Of a DNA stretch of 40,923 nt, positions 1 to 8,652 are shown piece after piece. The translations under genes were made by a program, and so were the position numbers. Numbering within the stretch: position 1 is the first letter of the stretch; every line of letters begins with the position of its first letter. Below the pieces are notes generated by a model. The model was not told the origin of the DNA. It worked only from the letters and a program-made list of their open reading frames with translations, and ran no database searches. This DNA comes from JAJYVT01 sp036796435 (lineage in GTDB: Bacteria; Actinomycetota; Acidimicrobiia; Acidimicrobiales; RAAP-2). Location: the NCBI GenBank assembly GCA_036796435.1, contig DAIRCY010000012.1, positions 1 through 40,923 on the forward strand. Reading direction: 5' to 3'.

Positions 1-49
<49 letters not shown>

Positions 50-99
50 GCGGAGCTTCCAGAGTACCAGCGGTCGCCGACGGACGCTACCGCACTGGG

Positions 100-375
100 T
101 CAGCTCTCCGGCGCGTCCGCTCTGAGGTCGACCGGTCCGTGCTCCTTCTCGTGCTCTTGGAGTGAGGCCACGATCCGCTGCGCGTCGTCGTCCGCGGTCG
201 GGGTCGCCCTTCCAGTGCGCTGCGCATAGGTGACAGCGCCGAGGTTCCGGAGCAGGACGTCCGCCGCCCGCTTCGCCTGCAGGGCGTCGAGCTTTGCCTG
301 ACCCTTCTGGGCCGCGTCCTTGGCCATCGCGGTCGCGCTCGCGGCTTGCGTCTTCATCTTGTCCAACAGCCCCAT
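100..375 (-). CDS. Small conserved hypothetical protein, 91 aa
   Basis: A short soluble helical protein starting MGLLDKMKTQAASATAMAKD. The first half is Ala/Lys/Gln-rich with spacing suited to an amphipathic helix (about residues 1-40). The second half has a motif around LRNLGAVTYAQRTGR and an acidic end. There is no signal peptide or membrane segment. A strong Shine-Dalgarno GGAGGTGA sits 4 nt before the ATG. Similar short proteins occur in other Actinobacteria, but I know of no assigned function. It lies between the tRNA-fMet gene and UPF0182 on the same strand, 90 bp downstream of the UPF0182 stop, and has its own ribosome binding site. Confidence 0.8.
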   Translation of the reverse strand: MGLLDKMKTQAASATAMAKDAAQKGQAKLDALQAKRAADVLLRNLGAVTYAQRTGRATPTADDDAQRIVASLQEHEKEHGPVDLRADAPES

Positions 376-465
376 GGCTCACCTCCACTGCTTTCGCCTG
401 GTCTCCCCAACGATCCTCGCGCCTGGCGGGAGGCTCCCGCTCGTCGGGCCCGCCCCGCGAGCGCC

Positions 466-3400
466 TCAGGTCTCGTTCGGCGAGGTGGTGGTCGTAGAGG
501 ACCTCGAGCTCGTGACTTCCTGCCCTTTCACCTGCCGGCTCTTCGACGTCCCCTTCCGCGGGGACTCCGAGCTCGTCGTGGTGGCCGAAGCCGCTGTCGG
601 CGAGGAGGGGGACGGGCCGTTCGTATGGCTCGAGGAGCCCGTGCCTCCGCCCAGGACCGCTTCTGCCTTCTGGGTCGCTGTTTCCGCCGCCGCGATCTCG
701 TGCTGGTAGCCGCTCAGTGTGCCCGCCTTCAGGTCGTCCTGCGCCTGGGCGAAGTCTGCGGCCGCCTTCGCGAGCAGCGCCCGTGCTTGATTCACGGCGG
801 CTGAGGACGACGACCCGCCGGAAGGTGGGGTCGCGATAGGCGCGTTCGGTGTTGTCGTGAGGAGGCCGCCTGTGCTCTTGAGCGACGAGCCGAGCAAGGC
901 GTTGAGGGTCGCCCCCAATGTCGGCGCCATCCTCACCTGCTGGCCGAGGACCGCGATCACGTACTTGAGCTGCGGCTGCGGCACTGCCGTCGACTTGACG
1001 TAGAGGGGCCGGACGTACATGACGGACGACCCGACGAAGACCGGCAGGATGTTCCCGAGGACGACATGGGAGCCCTCCTTGTTGAGGAGCGTGATGTGGC
1101 TCGACACTGTCGTTGTCTGCTGGATCTCTGCGTCGGCTCGAATGGGCCCGACCTTGCTCTTCCCAGGCGGCGTCGCGTACACGTGAAGCTGGCCGAACTG
1201 TGTTGGGTTCGAGTCACCCACCAAGAGCGCGCGCAAGAAGGTGGCCCCGCCCGACGAGGACCCGGCCGGTACGAACACATCGGAGATGGTGAACGACTGT
1301 GTCGTCTGACCCGGCACCGACTCCACCTGGTACACCGGTGTCATCGGCTGGTATGTGGCGCTGACCACCTGGCCTTGTTGGTTCGTCTTGATGTTGTACT
1401 TCAGTGTCTGTGTCGGTCCGCCCACACCCGTCGTCGGCGAGACCAGCCAGGCGTCGCCGGCGGAATAGAACTGCTGGGGCGCGGTGATGTGGTAGCGGCC
1501 GTAGATCGCCGCCTGGGCCGCGAAGAGGTCGCCGCCGTAGCGGAGCTGCTTCTTGACGGCGACCGGCATTGTCGTCTCGGGATGGAACATGTGGGGGAAC
1601 GCCGATTCGTACGCGGTCAAGATCGGGTCGTTGTCCATCGCGTAGAAGGTCATCTTGCCGCTGTACGCGTCGACCACGACGATCACCGAGTTGCGGACGT
1701 AGTTGTAGCTCGGGGGCAGCCCGGATGTCGTCGGCAGGTTCTGGGTGTCGGCGTTCTGCGAGTACGGATAGTCGGTGGTGGTCGTGTACGCGTTCAAGAT
1801 CCAGTCCACGTGACCCCCGACGAGCGCGGGATAGGGCTGGGAGTCGAAACTCAGGAACGGGGCCGCCTTCTCTGCCATTGTCCTCACGTCGCGCACGAAC
1901 ATGATCTTCGACTCGGGCTTGACGAGGTTCGAGAGGAGGATGTTGAGGTCGCCGAGCCGCAGGGCGAACGACGCCCGGGTGAGGAACGAGCCCATGGGGA
2001 CGCCGCCGGACCCCCGGTAGTGGCCCTCGATGTCGGTGCCTGTCGGGCGCTGGCCGTTGAGCTCGCCCTGGTGGGTGTCGACGATCACATAGCCGGGTTG
2101 GTTCACCCCGAAGTAGATGGCCGGCTGGTGCACCTTCGGGAAGCCTCGGATGGACCTTGGCGGCACATCGCTGATCGCGAACTCCGGGTTCCCCTTGGCC
2201 GTCGCGGCGTTCCCCTCTGCGAGGACGAGCCCCTCGCCGTGCGTGTACTGGAGGTGCTCGTTCACCCAGCTCGACGAGGGGAGGCTCTCCGGGTTGACCT
2301 GCCGCACTCCCACCAGATCGGGCCGTATCGTGCCATGTGTTGTGTACCTGTCGACCTGGACGGTCTGGAACGTGTAGTAGTTGCTGATGTCCTGCTTGGT
2401 CTGGAAGTCGAGGAGCGAGATTGTCTTGCTCGGGTCCCAGAGCCGGACGTTGCTCAGGGTTGTGAGGCTCGCGTCGACTGTGGCTATCGGAAGCGTTGTG
2501 TTGTCAGGGAAGCGCGATACCTTGACGTGGTCGAGCCCGTAGGCATAACGGGTAGCCGAGATGTTGCGTGCGATGTACTTGCTCTCGAGCTTGCTCTGCG
2601 CTGGGTTGACGTGGAACGCCTGGAGGACGGCAGGATAGATCACGCCGATCACGAGGGCCACGAACGCCCAGACGCCCACTGCCAGCACCGGAAGGGTCCA
2701 TCCCTGCCGCCGGATGTTGTACAGCAGGATGGCTGCCGCGAAGAGCGAGACGAAGAAGAGGACCTCGAGCGCCGGCAGCCTCGCGTGCACGTCGGTGTAG
2801 CCGGCCCCTTCGACGTAGCCGTTGGTCGAGAGGTCGAGGGCGTAGCGGGAGAGCTCGTAGCCACCGGCCTTCACCAACGCGATCAGCGCGAGCAGCACAG
2901 AGAGGTGGACCTTCACGAGCGGCCTCACCCGTGGGGCCGAGCGGAGTCGGATCCCTCCGTTCAGATAGTGGAAGACGACGGTGAGCACGCTCACCACGAC
3001 GAGCGAGGCGAGCGCCCAGGCGACCAGGAACTGAAGGAAGGGCAGGCGGAACACGAAGAACCCGTCGTTCACACCGAACTGGGGATCCGCGCTCGCGAAG
3101 CTCTGCGCGTGGGTGAAGAGGAGCCAGTTGTTCCACTGACCGATCGTGGTGGCCGCGGCGATCAGAGCGACGGCGAAGGCGAGGACGGCGTAGACGCGCC
3201 CCGCGTACGGGCGGACGACCCGCTGGTAGCGGCGGACCAGGTCGTCTTCGGGTTCGAGCGGAGGGGAGTGCGCCGCGAGCCGATCGCAGATCACGAGGTT
3301 CACCCAGAGCACCACGAAGAAGGTCGCTCCGAAGCTCGCGAAGAGCCCGAGCTTCACGGCCAGGATCGTGGACCACACCCGGTGGAAGCCGACCGAGGAG

Positions 3401-3549
3401 TACCAGAGGCTGTCGGTGTAGATGCCGGCGAGGGAGCGCAGGGAGCCGAGCAGGATGATCAGGACCAGGATCCCGCCGATGATCCACCACCGCGCGTGCC
3501 CAGAACGCGGCTTGGCCACGCGCGAGGGGACATCCGGTGGGGTGCGCAC
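466..3549 (-). CDS. UPF0182 family integral membrane protein
   Basis: A 1027-aa protein with about seven N-terminal membrane helices (roughly residues 20-43, 60-90, 118-140, 168-196, 213-233, 260-280, 287-307), a large extracytoplasmic region, and a Ser/Thr/Pro-rich tail from about 960 to the end. The motifs YTDSLWYSSVGFHRVW and PQFGVNDGFFVFRLPF are typical of UPF0182, found across Actinobacteria (Rv3193c in M. tuberculosis, by recollection). Its molecular role is not established. The start is GTG at 3549, which has no Shine-Dalgarno but a TAGGCT hexamer 6 nt upstream, suggesting a leaderless mRNA. It sits 26 bp downstream of the DivIVA-MuF gene and two genes from the PDZ-Lon protease, its usual neighbour in Actinobacteria. 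Confidence 0.95.
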   Translation of the reverse strand: MRTPPDVPSRVAKPRSGHARWWIIGGILVLIILLGSLRSLAGIYTDSLWYSSVGFHRVWSTILAVKLGLFASFGATFFVVLWVNLVICDRLAAHSPPLEPEDDLVRRYQRVVRPYAGRVYAVLAFAVALIAAATTIGQWNNWLLFTHAQSFASADPQFGVNDGFFVFRLPFLQFLVAWALASLVVVSVLTVVFHYLNGGIRLRSAPRVRPLVKVHLSVLLALIALVKAGGYELSRYALDLSTNGYVEGAGYTDVHARLPALEVLFFVSLFAAAILLYNIRRQGWTLPVLAVGVWAFVALVIGVIYPAVLQAFHVNPAQSKLESKYIARNISATRYAYGLDHVKVSRFPDNTTLPIATVDASLTTLSNVRLWDPSKTISLLDFQTKQDISNYYTFQTVQVDRYTTHGTIRPDLVGVRQVNPESLPSSSWVNEHLQYTHGEGLVLAEGNAATAKGNPEFAISDVPPRSIRGFPKVHQPAIYFGVNQPGYVIVDTHQGELNGQRPTGTDIEGHYRGSGGVPMGSFLTRASFALRLGDLNILLSNLVKPESKIMFVRDVRTMAEKAAPFLSFDSQPYPALVGGHVDWILNAYTTTTDYPYSQNADTQNLPTTSGLPPSYNYVRNSVIVVVDAYSGKMTFYAMDNDPILTAYESAFPHMFHPETTMPVAVKKQLRYGGDLFAAQAAIYGRYHITAPQQFYSAGDAWLVSPTTGVGGPTQTLKYNIKTNQQGQVVSATYQPMTPVYQVESVPGQTTQSFTISDVFVPAGSSSGGATFLRALLVGDSNPTQFGQLHVYATPPGKSKVGPIRADAEIQQTTTVSSHITLLNKEGSHVVLGNILPVFVGSSVMYVRPLYVKSTAVPQPQLKYVIAVLGQQVRMAPTLGATLNALLGSSLKSTGGLLTTTPNAPIATPPSGGSSSSAAVNQARALLAKAAADFAQAQDDLKAGTLSGYQHEIAAAETATQKAEAVLGGGTGSSSHTNGPSPSSPTAASATTTSSESPRKGTSKSRQVKGQEVTSSRSSTTTTSPNET

Positions 3550-3555
3550 CGGGCA

Positions 3556-3561
3556 AGCCTA
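3556..3561 (-). promoter_or_regulatory. Candidate -10 box for leaderless UPF0182 mRNA
   Basis: On the minus strand TAGGCT is followed by TGCCCG and then GTG. A TANNNT hexamer 6-7 nt before a start codon without a Shine-Dalgarno is the known signature of leaderless genes in Actinobacteria. No convincing -35 box was identified. Confidence 0.45.
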
Positions 3562-3575
3562 AGACGCGGCCGGCC

Positions 3576-5726
3576 TCAACTAGTGGTCGGCAGGACCAGG
3601 CAGCGGCAGCCGGCATGTGCCGGGGGATGCAGATGGCCGGTGGGGAACTCCTGTCCCGCGACGACGTCCCCGGCGAGGCAGTTGTCCTCGCAGTCCGCAC
3701 AGCCAGGACCAACCTCGCTTCGGCTCCAGCGCACGGTCCGCTTGGCGGAGGCGGCGAGCACACCCTTCGAGAACGCCTCGATCACGCTGTCTTCGGCGAG
3801 CCGTTGGATGCGCTCGCCGCGCCACTCGCGGTACGCGGCGCCGATCCGCTCAGCTGCGTCCGGGGTGTCCCCCGTCTCCAGTCTGCGCCTGATGAGCGTG
3901 ACGACGGTCGACGCGAGCTCTTGGCCGATGGCGTCGACCGCGGTGTCATCGGGCACGACGGTCTTCGGCCGCCGGCCTCCGGCAACCGCGCGCGCGAAGA
4001 CCATCCCTGCACTCATCGCATCGCGCAGCGACGCCGCCGCAGCCTTGGCGTAGAGCGAGCGTTGCGATCCTTCGTCGAGCAGCAACGCGTCGCTCCACTC
4101 TCCCGTCCCCTGTCGGAAGCGATCGAGCAACCCGTTCTGGTCGTCCTGCAGGCCCCGCTTGAGCCGACGCGAGAGGTTGGACACGATCGGGTCGAGCGCC
4201 TCGGCGCGCTGGGCGAACATCGCGGCGTCGGCTGACGGCTCTTCGCCGGCCCCCTCGTCCGCCCCATCGTCGGGCCCGGTGCGTGCCGCTTCCCCTGCCT
4301 CGTCACCCGCGTCGGCCGGCGCCGCTCCGACAGGTTCGGCTCCCGACTCGTCGGCCGTCGTGGCTCCGGTGGCCGCGGCGTCGGCCTCCGTCCGGGGGAC
4401 ACCGTGACGGGCACGCAACCGTGCGAAGAGGCCGTCCACGTCGGCACCACCCGCGGGAGGATCACCGGCGGCGGCACTGACCGGGACCGGCTGGTCGGGC
4501 GAACCCTCGTCACCGGGACCCTCGTCACCGGGACCCTCGTCACCGGGAGCCTCGTCACCGGGAGCCTCGTCACCGGGACCCTCGTCACCGGGAGCCTCGT
4601 CACCGTGAGCCTCGTCACCGTGAGCCTCGTCGGCCGAGGGCTCCTCGGCAGCAACCGAGGAGGCGGCCGACGGATCGTCCTGCTGCCAGTCGTGGACGGC
4701 GGAGGGTCCAGCGCCTCTCGAGCCCCGTCCTTCGGCTCCGTGCTCGTCTGTGTCGGAGCGCTGCACGACGGAGGCGACGTCGTCGAAGCGAAGCATCGGC
4801 CGGGAAGAACCAGCGGGAGCTCCTTCGCCGTGCGAACCTTCCCCGCCCGCCTCGCCCCTGACGGCCTCTTCCCTGCCGGCCTCGCCACTGCCGCCCTCGC
4901 CCGCGGCGTCCCTCTCCAGGTCACCGAGCTCCGCGACCGCGCGCTCCGCCTCCTCGACGAGCACGTGCTCAGGGACGTCGACGGCGTGCGCGCGTCCCGC
5001 CGCGGCGGCGGCCCGCGCCGATTCGTCGGCGTGCGAAAGGTCCTCGACGATGCGGTCGAGCGACCGCCGGACGCCGACGACCGACCCCGCGATCTCGTCA
5101 CGCGCAGCACGGAGCAGCTCGATCTGCTCGGCGACGAGCCGGCGGCGGTGCCCCATGTCGGCCAGTACCCGGCGGCGCGCTTCCTGCGCCTGGTCGAGCA
5201 TTGCACGTCCCTGCTCGCGGGCACGCTCGATCAAGGCTTCACCTTCGACGCGTGCCGTCTCGACGACTGCGCCCGCGGTCTCGCGGGCCTGCTGTTCGAG
5301 GGAGGTCGCCTCGAGCTCGGCGTGGGCGATCCGCTCGGCCGTCGCCGACTCGGCGTTCACCTGCATGTCGGTCGCCTGCTGCTGCGCCTCGTGCACCATC
5401 GCAGCGGCGGCTTCCTCGGCCTGGGCGAGTATCCGCGCGGCCTCTTCGTGAGCGCCGCGCAACACGGCGGCGCTGCGCTGCCCGAGCGACGCGGTGAGCA
5501 CGCTCTCGTCGATGACCGGGTGGCGTGCCCGCTCCTCGGCCGCCTCCAGCGCGTGGAGGAGCTCCTGCTCACGCTGGTCGGCGTGCTCGAGCGCCTTTGC
5601 GAGCAGCTCGAGGTACTCGCGTACCTCCTCGGGGTCGAACCCCCGGCGGACGATCGCAAAGGAGCGCCGTGCCACGTCGCCCGCGTCCATGCGGGAGGTT
5701 GAGATGTGCGGATGCTCGTCGGTCAC
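3576..5726 (-). CDS. DivIVA-domain coiled-coil protein with phage MuF-like C-terminal domain
   Basis: About 716 aa from GTG 5726 (704 from an in-frame ATG at 5690). The N-terminus (about residues 13-60, with VARRSFAIVRRGFDPEEVRE) is a DivIVA/GpsB-type membrane-curvature domain. A long Ala/Glu/Gln-rich coiled coil follows to about 270, then a low-complexity acidic linker with pentapeptide repeats. The C-terminal 200 residues end in Cys676, Cys679, Cys683, His698, His700, His704, Cys707 and Cys709, in the arrangement CADC...HPPAH.GCRC. This resembles the metal-binding end of phage Mu gpF/SPP1 gp7 head-morphogenesis domains. GTG 5726 is preferred because TAGTGT lies 7 nt upstream and no Shine-Dalgarno is visible. 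DivIVA proteins organise poles and septa; the role of the MuF-like part is unknown. DivIVA assignment is firm, MuF-like assignment moderate. Confidence 0.85.
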   Translation of the reverse strand: MTDEHPHISTSRMDAGDVARRSFAIVRRGFDPEEVREYLELLAKALEHADQREQELLHALEAAEERARHPVIDESVLTASLGQRSAAVLRGAHEEAARILAQAEEAAAAMVHEAQQQATDMQVNAESATAERIAHAELEATSLEQQARETAGAVVETARVEGEALIERAREQGRAMLDQAQEARRRVLADMGHRRRLVAEQIELLRAARDEIAGSVVGVRRSLDRIVEDLSHADESARAAAAAGRAHAVDVPEHVLVEEAERAVAELGDLERDAAGEGGSGEAGREEAVRGEAGGEGSHGEGAPAGSSRPMLRFDDVASVVQRSDTDEHGAEGRGSRGAGPSAVHDWQQDDPSAASSVAAEEPSADEAHGDEAHGDEAPGDEGPGDEAPGDEAPGDEGPGDEGPGDEGSPDQPVPVSAAAGDPPAGGADVDGLFARLRARHGVPRTEADAAATGATTADESGAEPVGAAPADAGDEAGEAARTGPDDGADEGAGEEPSADAAMFAQRAEALDPIVSNLSRRLKRGLQDDQNGLLDRFRQGTGEWSDALLLDEGSQRSLYAKAAAASLRDAMSAGMVFARAVAGGRRPKTVVPDDTAVDAIGQELASTVVTLIRRRLETGDTPDAAERIGAAYREWRGERIQRLAEDSVIEAFSKGVLAASAKRTVRWSRSEVGPGCADCEDNCLAGDVVAGQEFPTGHLHPPAHAGCRCLVLPTTS
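4506..4625 (-). repeat. Eight in-frame 15-bp tandem repeats in the DivIVA-MuF linker
   Basis: Eight consecutive units of ctcgtcaccgggacc (plus strand), with single-base variants at two positions, encode a [P/H]GDE[A/G] pentapeptide run. The unit length is a multiple of three, so copy-number change would alter linker length without a frameshift. Confidence 0.95.
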
Positions 5727-5733
5727 CGCAGGA

Positions 5734-5739
5734 ACACTA
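5734..5739 (-). promoter_or_regulatory. Candidate -10 box for leaderless DivIVA-MuF mRNA
   Basis: TAGTGT followed by TCCTGCG (7 nt) and GTG on the minus strand. The TAG is also the stop codon of the upstream PDZ-Lon gene. It supports the GTG at 5726 over the downstream ATG. Confidence 0.42.
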
Positions 5740-6936
5740 CGACCCTCTGCTCGTGGGAGTGGGCGGGACGGAGCCGCCGAGACGGCGAAGGTCCGCAAGG
5801 ACCTGGGCGAGCGTGTCGACGCCGTACACCTTGAGGGAGGGCGTCGCGTTGGAGGTCGCTGTCGACAGCTGAGCGGACGGCACGAAGAACACGGTCGCCC
5901 CTGCACGTTCGACCGCGACCGTCTTCTCGGGGATGCCCCCCACCTCGCCGATCGCACCTGTCGGCGAGATCGTTCCCGTCGCCGCGATGTCCTCCCCGCC
6001 GGTGAGGTCACCGTTCGAGAGCGTGTCGATGATGCCGAGCGTCATCGCGAGGCCCGCAGAAGGTCCTCCGATCGATGTGGTCCGCAGCGTCACGGGGAAG
6101 GGGAGGGTGAACGACTGCTGGGTCTCGGTCTCGACCCCGAGGAACCCCTGGCCGCGCCAGCCCGTCCCCGGACACGCAGGTGTCCTCGGGGGCCGGGGCA
6201 CCGACGAGGGCCACCTTTCAAGTCGGAACGTCTCGACCGCGGAGGGACCCGGCACCACCTCGGCGCGGGCGGTCACGTGCGAGTGCTCGACGGTGAGCTG
6301 GACCGGCGCCCCCGGCCGCCGTGCCGCGAGCGCCCGTGCGAACGTGCAGGCGTCCGGCGTCGCCCGGCCGTTCACGGCCGTGACGATCTGTCCCACCGCC
6401 AACCGCTTCGAGGCGGGAGAGCGGGGCACGACGGAGAGGACCACCACCCCGGTGTCGTGCGCGTGGACGTGGTAGCCGAGACGCGTGAGGGCGGCCACCT
6501 TCGCGGCGGACTGCGACTGCGCCATTTCGAGATAGCCCTGGGCGACGAGCTGGGACGCCGGGGTCGCAGGGCCGAGCACTGTGGCAGCGGGCAACATCTG
6601 CGCGTCGCCTCGCAGCTTGTCGAAGAGGTAGCTGAGCGCGCTGACCTGTGTGATGTAGACGTCGGTCAGATAGACGTTCCCGTGCATCCGGTGGGCCCGG
6701 TCCTTCGGCACCTTCACCAGCGGCGCCACCGGCTGGGCGACGCCCGGGGTGAGCACGTAGTAGTTCAGGTCGACGCGGTCGGCGACGACCCCGGCCACGA
6801 CGAGCACGAGGACCACGACCACGGGGATCCGGAACCAGCGCGGCGCGCGGCGCCACCTCCGGGGTGCTCCCGAAGCCTCGGGGTGCGGTCCGGGCGCGCC
6901 GGGCTCGCTCGTGCGGGGGGGATCGTGCTCGGACAT
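5737..6936 (-). CDS. Membrane-anchored PDZ domain, Lon-type serine protease (YlbL-like)
   Basis: A 399-aa protein with a short cytoplasmic N-terminus, one membrane helix at about residues 37-55, a PDZ domain at about 150-220, and a C-terminal Lon (S16) proteolytic domain. The Ser-Lys dyad is intact: Ser293 in GGPSAGLAMT and Lys338 in GIPEKT. The catalytic domain should lie outside the membrane. Family relatives are B. subtilis YlbL and M. tuberculosis Rv3194c, which lies beside UPF0182 there as here. The ATG at 6936 is chosen because it gives a normal length; an in-frame GTG lies 10 codons upstream. The divergent HEAT gene begins 10 bp away, so the two starts share a very short promoter region. 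The substrate is unknown. Confidence 0.92.
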   Translation of the reverse strand: MSEHDPPRTSEPGAPGPHPEASGAPRRWRRAPRWFRIPVVVVLVLVVAGVVADRVDLNYYVLTPGVAQPVAPLVKVPKDRAHRMHGNVYLTDVYITQVSALSYLFDKLRGDAQMLPAATVLGPATPASQLVAQGYLEMAQSQSAAKVAALTRLGYHVHAHDTGVVVLSVVPRSPASKRLAVGQIVTAVNGRATPDACTFARALAARRPGAPVQLTVEHSHVTARAEVVPGPSAVETFRLERWPSSVPRPPRTPACPGTGWRGQGFLGVETETQQSFTLPFPVTLRTTSIGGPSAGLAMTLGIIDTLSNGDLTGGEDIAATGTISPTGAIGEVGGIPEKTVAVERAGATVFFVPSAQLSTATSNATPSLKVYGVDTLAQVLADLRRLGGSVPPTPTSRGS

Positions 6937-6946
6937 ACTCGGTCGG

Positions 6947-7585
6947 GTGGAGGACGATCCTGCCACGCACGGTCCCCTGCGCCTCGTCGACGTGGTCGTG
7001 GCGGGGCACCGCGGAGACGCCGAGACCGCGCGGCGGGCCCTCGGCTCTGAGGACCCGCGGCTCCGGGAGGTGGCGCTCGGCGCCCTGGCGCGCGCCGGCG
7101 CGCTCGAGCAGTCGACCGTCGAACGCACGCTGCGTGAGGACGCCGACCCCGCAGTCCGGCGGCGGGCGTGCGACCTGGCGGCGACGCTCAAGCCGTCGGG
7201 CTCGCTTCTTCGCGCGTTGCGCGACGCCCTGGAGGATGCCGACGCCCTCGTCGTGGAGGCCGCGTGCTGGGCGCTCGGTGAATCGGCGACGGCGCCCGTC
7301 GACGAGCTCGTCCGCACCGCGCGGACACACCCCGACGCTCGCGCCAGAGAGGCCGCGGTCGCCGCCATCGGAAGCATCGGCGATCCGCGGGGGCTGCACG
7401 CGGTGCTCGACGCGCTCGGTGACCGGCCGACCGTACGTCGTCGAGCGGTCGTCGCGCTCGCTGCGTTCGACGGCGACGAGGTGCGGGCCGCGCTCCGCCG
7501 GAGCGCGGCCGACCGCGACTGGCAGGTGCGCGAGGTGGCGGAGATACTCCTCGACGCCGACCCCCGCCCGGGGGACTCGGGTTAG
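6947..7585 (+). CDS. HEAT-repeat protein
   Basis: About 212 aa from GTG 6947; an in-frame GTG at 6911 would overlap the divergent protease gene. Most of the protein is tandem helical HEAT repeats of about 30 residues with recurring D-x-x-V-R-x-x-A-x-x-A patterns, for example DADPAVRRRACDLAATL and DARAREAAVAAIGSIGDPRG. These form an alpha-solenoid for protein contacts; no catalytic motif is visible. It is transcribed away from PDZ-Lon and towards mreB, and its TAG stop overlaps the mreB TAA on the other strand. The position suggests an adaptor for the envelope or protease genes nearby, but that is inference from context only. Confidence 0.82.
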   Translation: MEDDPATHGPLRLVDVVVAGHRGDAETARRALGSEDPRLREVALGALARAGALEQSTVERTLREDADPAVRRRACDLAATLKPSGSLLRALRDALEDADALVVEAACWALGESATAPVDELVRTARTHPDARAREAAVAAIGSIGDPRGLHAVLDALGDRPTVRRRAVVALAAFDGDEVRAALRRSAADRDWQVREVAEILLDADPRPGDSG

Positions 7586-8586
7586 CGCTCTGCGGCGGTG
7601 AACAGCGGCTGCAGCCGGTCGAACGACTCGATGCAGCGCCCCGCGCCGAGCACGACGCACTCGAGGGGCGTCTCGACGAGGTGCACCGGGACGCCCGTCG
7701 TGTCGGCGAGCCGTTGCGAGAGGCCGCGTAGCAGTGCACCTCCCCCCGTGAGGTGGATCCCCTGGAAGATGATGTCCTGAGCGAGCTCCGGGGGCGCCTC
7801 CCCCAGGCAGTTGGTGGTGGCCTCGAGGATCTGCGTGACCTGATCGGCCACCGCCGACCGGATCTCCGCGGAGCTCAACGGCACCATGCGCGGCATCCCC
7901 GTCGCGACCTCGCGCCCGCGGACCTCCGCTTCCGGCTCGTCGGGGTAGGCGGCCGCCGACCCGATGGCGAGCTTCACCGCCTCAGCGGTCCGCTCGCCGA
8001 TCGCGACCCCGAAGTTCGTCCGGACGAACGACTGGATCGCCGAGTCGAGGTCGAACCCGCCGCACCGGATCGCGCGCTTGGCGACGATGCCGCCGAGGGA
8101 GATCACCGCCGTCTCGGAGGTGCCGCCGCCGACGTCGACGATCATCGACCCCACCGGCTCGTTGATCGCGAGGCCCGCGCCGATCGCCGCTGCGATGGGC
8201 TGCTCGATGAGGAAGCACGCGGCCGCGCCGGCGCTGCGCGTCGCCTCGACGACGGCGCGGCGCTCCACGGCGGTGATCGCGGACGGCACGCACACGAGCA
8301 CCTTCGGACGGTTGATCCGGCTCACGCCGACGCGACGGAGGAGGACGTGGAGCATGCGCTCGGTGATCTCGAAGTCGGTGATCGCGCCCTGGCGCATGGG
8401 ACGCACCGCGACGATGTAGCCGGGCGTCCGGCCGATCATCTGCCACGCCTCGTCGCCCATCGCGAGGACGCCCTTCGACCTCGTGTCCATCGCGATGACG
8501 GTTGGCTCGTTGAGCACGACGCCTTTGCCCTTCACGTACACGAGGGTGTTGGCCGTGCCGAGATCGATCGCAAGGTCCCGGGACAT
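7582..8586 (-). CDS. mreB: MreB-family rod-shape actin homologue
   Basis: A 334-aa protein of normal MreB length. The actin-fold nucleotide-binding motifs are present: phosphate 1 DLGTANTLVY near the N-terminus, phosphate 2 DVGGGTSETAVISLGG in the middle, and the adenosine motif LTGGGALLRG near the C-terminus, plus IGERTAEAVKLAIGSA typical of MreB/Mbl. MreB polymerises under the membrane and guides lateral cell-wall synthesis. No mreC, mreD, rodA or pbp2 lies next to it. The start ATG at 8586 follows from family length; TACCAT lies 8 nt upstream and no Shine-Dalgarno is visible. Its stop codon overlaps that of the convergent HEAT gene. Confidence 0.96.
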   Translation of the reverse strand: MSRDLAIDLGTANTLVYVKGKGVVLNEPTVIAMDTRSKGVLAMGDEAWQMIGRTPGYIVAVRPMRQGAITDFEITERMLHVLLRRVGVSRINRPKVLVCVPSAITAVERRAVVEATRSAGAAACFLIEQPIAAAIGAGLAINEPVGSMIVDVGGGTSETAVISLGGIVAKRAIRCGGFDLDSAIQSFVRTNFGVAIGERTAEAVKLAIGSAAAYPDEPEAEVRGREVATGMPRMVPLSSAEIRSAVADQVTQILEATTNCLGEAPPELAQDIIFQGIHLTGGGALLRGLSQRLADTTGVPVHLVETPLECVVLGAGRCIESFDRLQPLFTAAER

Positions 8587-8640
8587 TGGCCGCCATGGTA
8601 GGCAGGCAGGGGGCGATGCCAATCCGAGGAGTGGCCTCGG

Positions 8641-8646
8641 TAACCT
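8641..8646 (+). promoter_or_regulatory. Candidate -10 box for leaderless HtrA-like mRNA
   Basis: TAACCT, then CAAAGT (6 nt), then the GTG start at 8653. It lies in the 66-bp divergent region shared with mreB. No clear -35 box. Confidence 0.45.
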
Positions 8647-8652
8647 CAAAGT

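Noticed and set aside
1066..4053. A 995-codon open frame on the plus strand
   Set aside because: It is antisense to the well-supported UPF0182 gene and the end of DivIVA-MuF; its translation is Arg/His/Val-rich without domains, as expected from the complement of high-GC coding sequence.
4506..4625. Short tandem repeat considered as CRISPR
   Set aside because: The 15-bp units are directly adjacent without spacers and encode an in-frame pentapeptide.
3576..5726. Prophage remnant suggested by the MuF-like domain
   Set aside because: No other phage gene, integrase, attachment site or composition change surrounds it; the domain is fused in frame to a chromosomal DivIVA protein.
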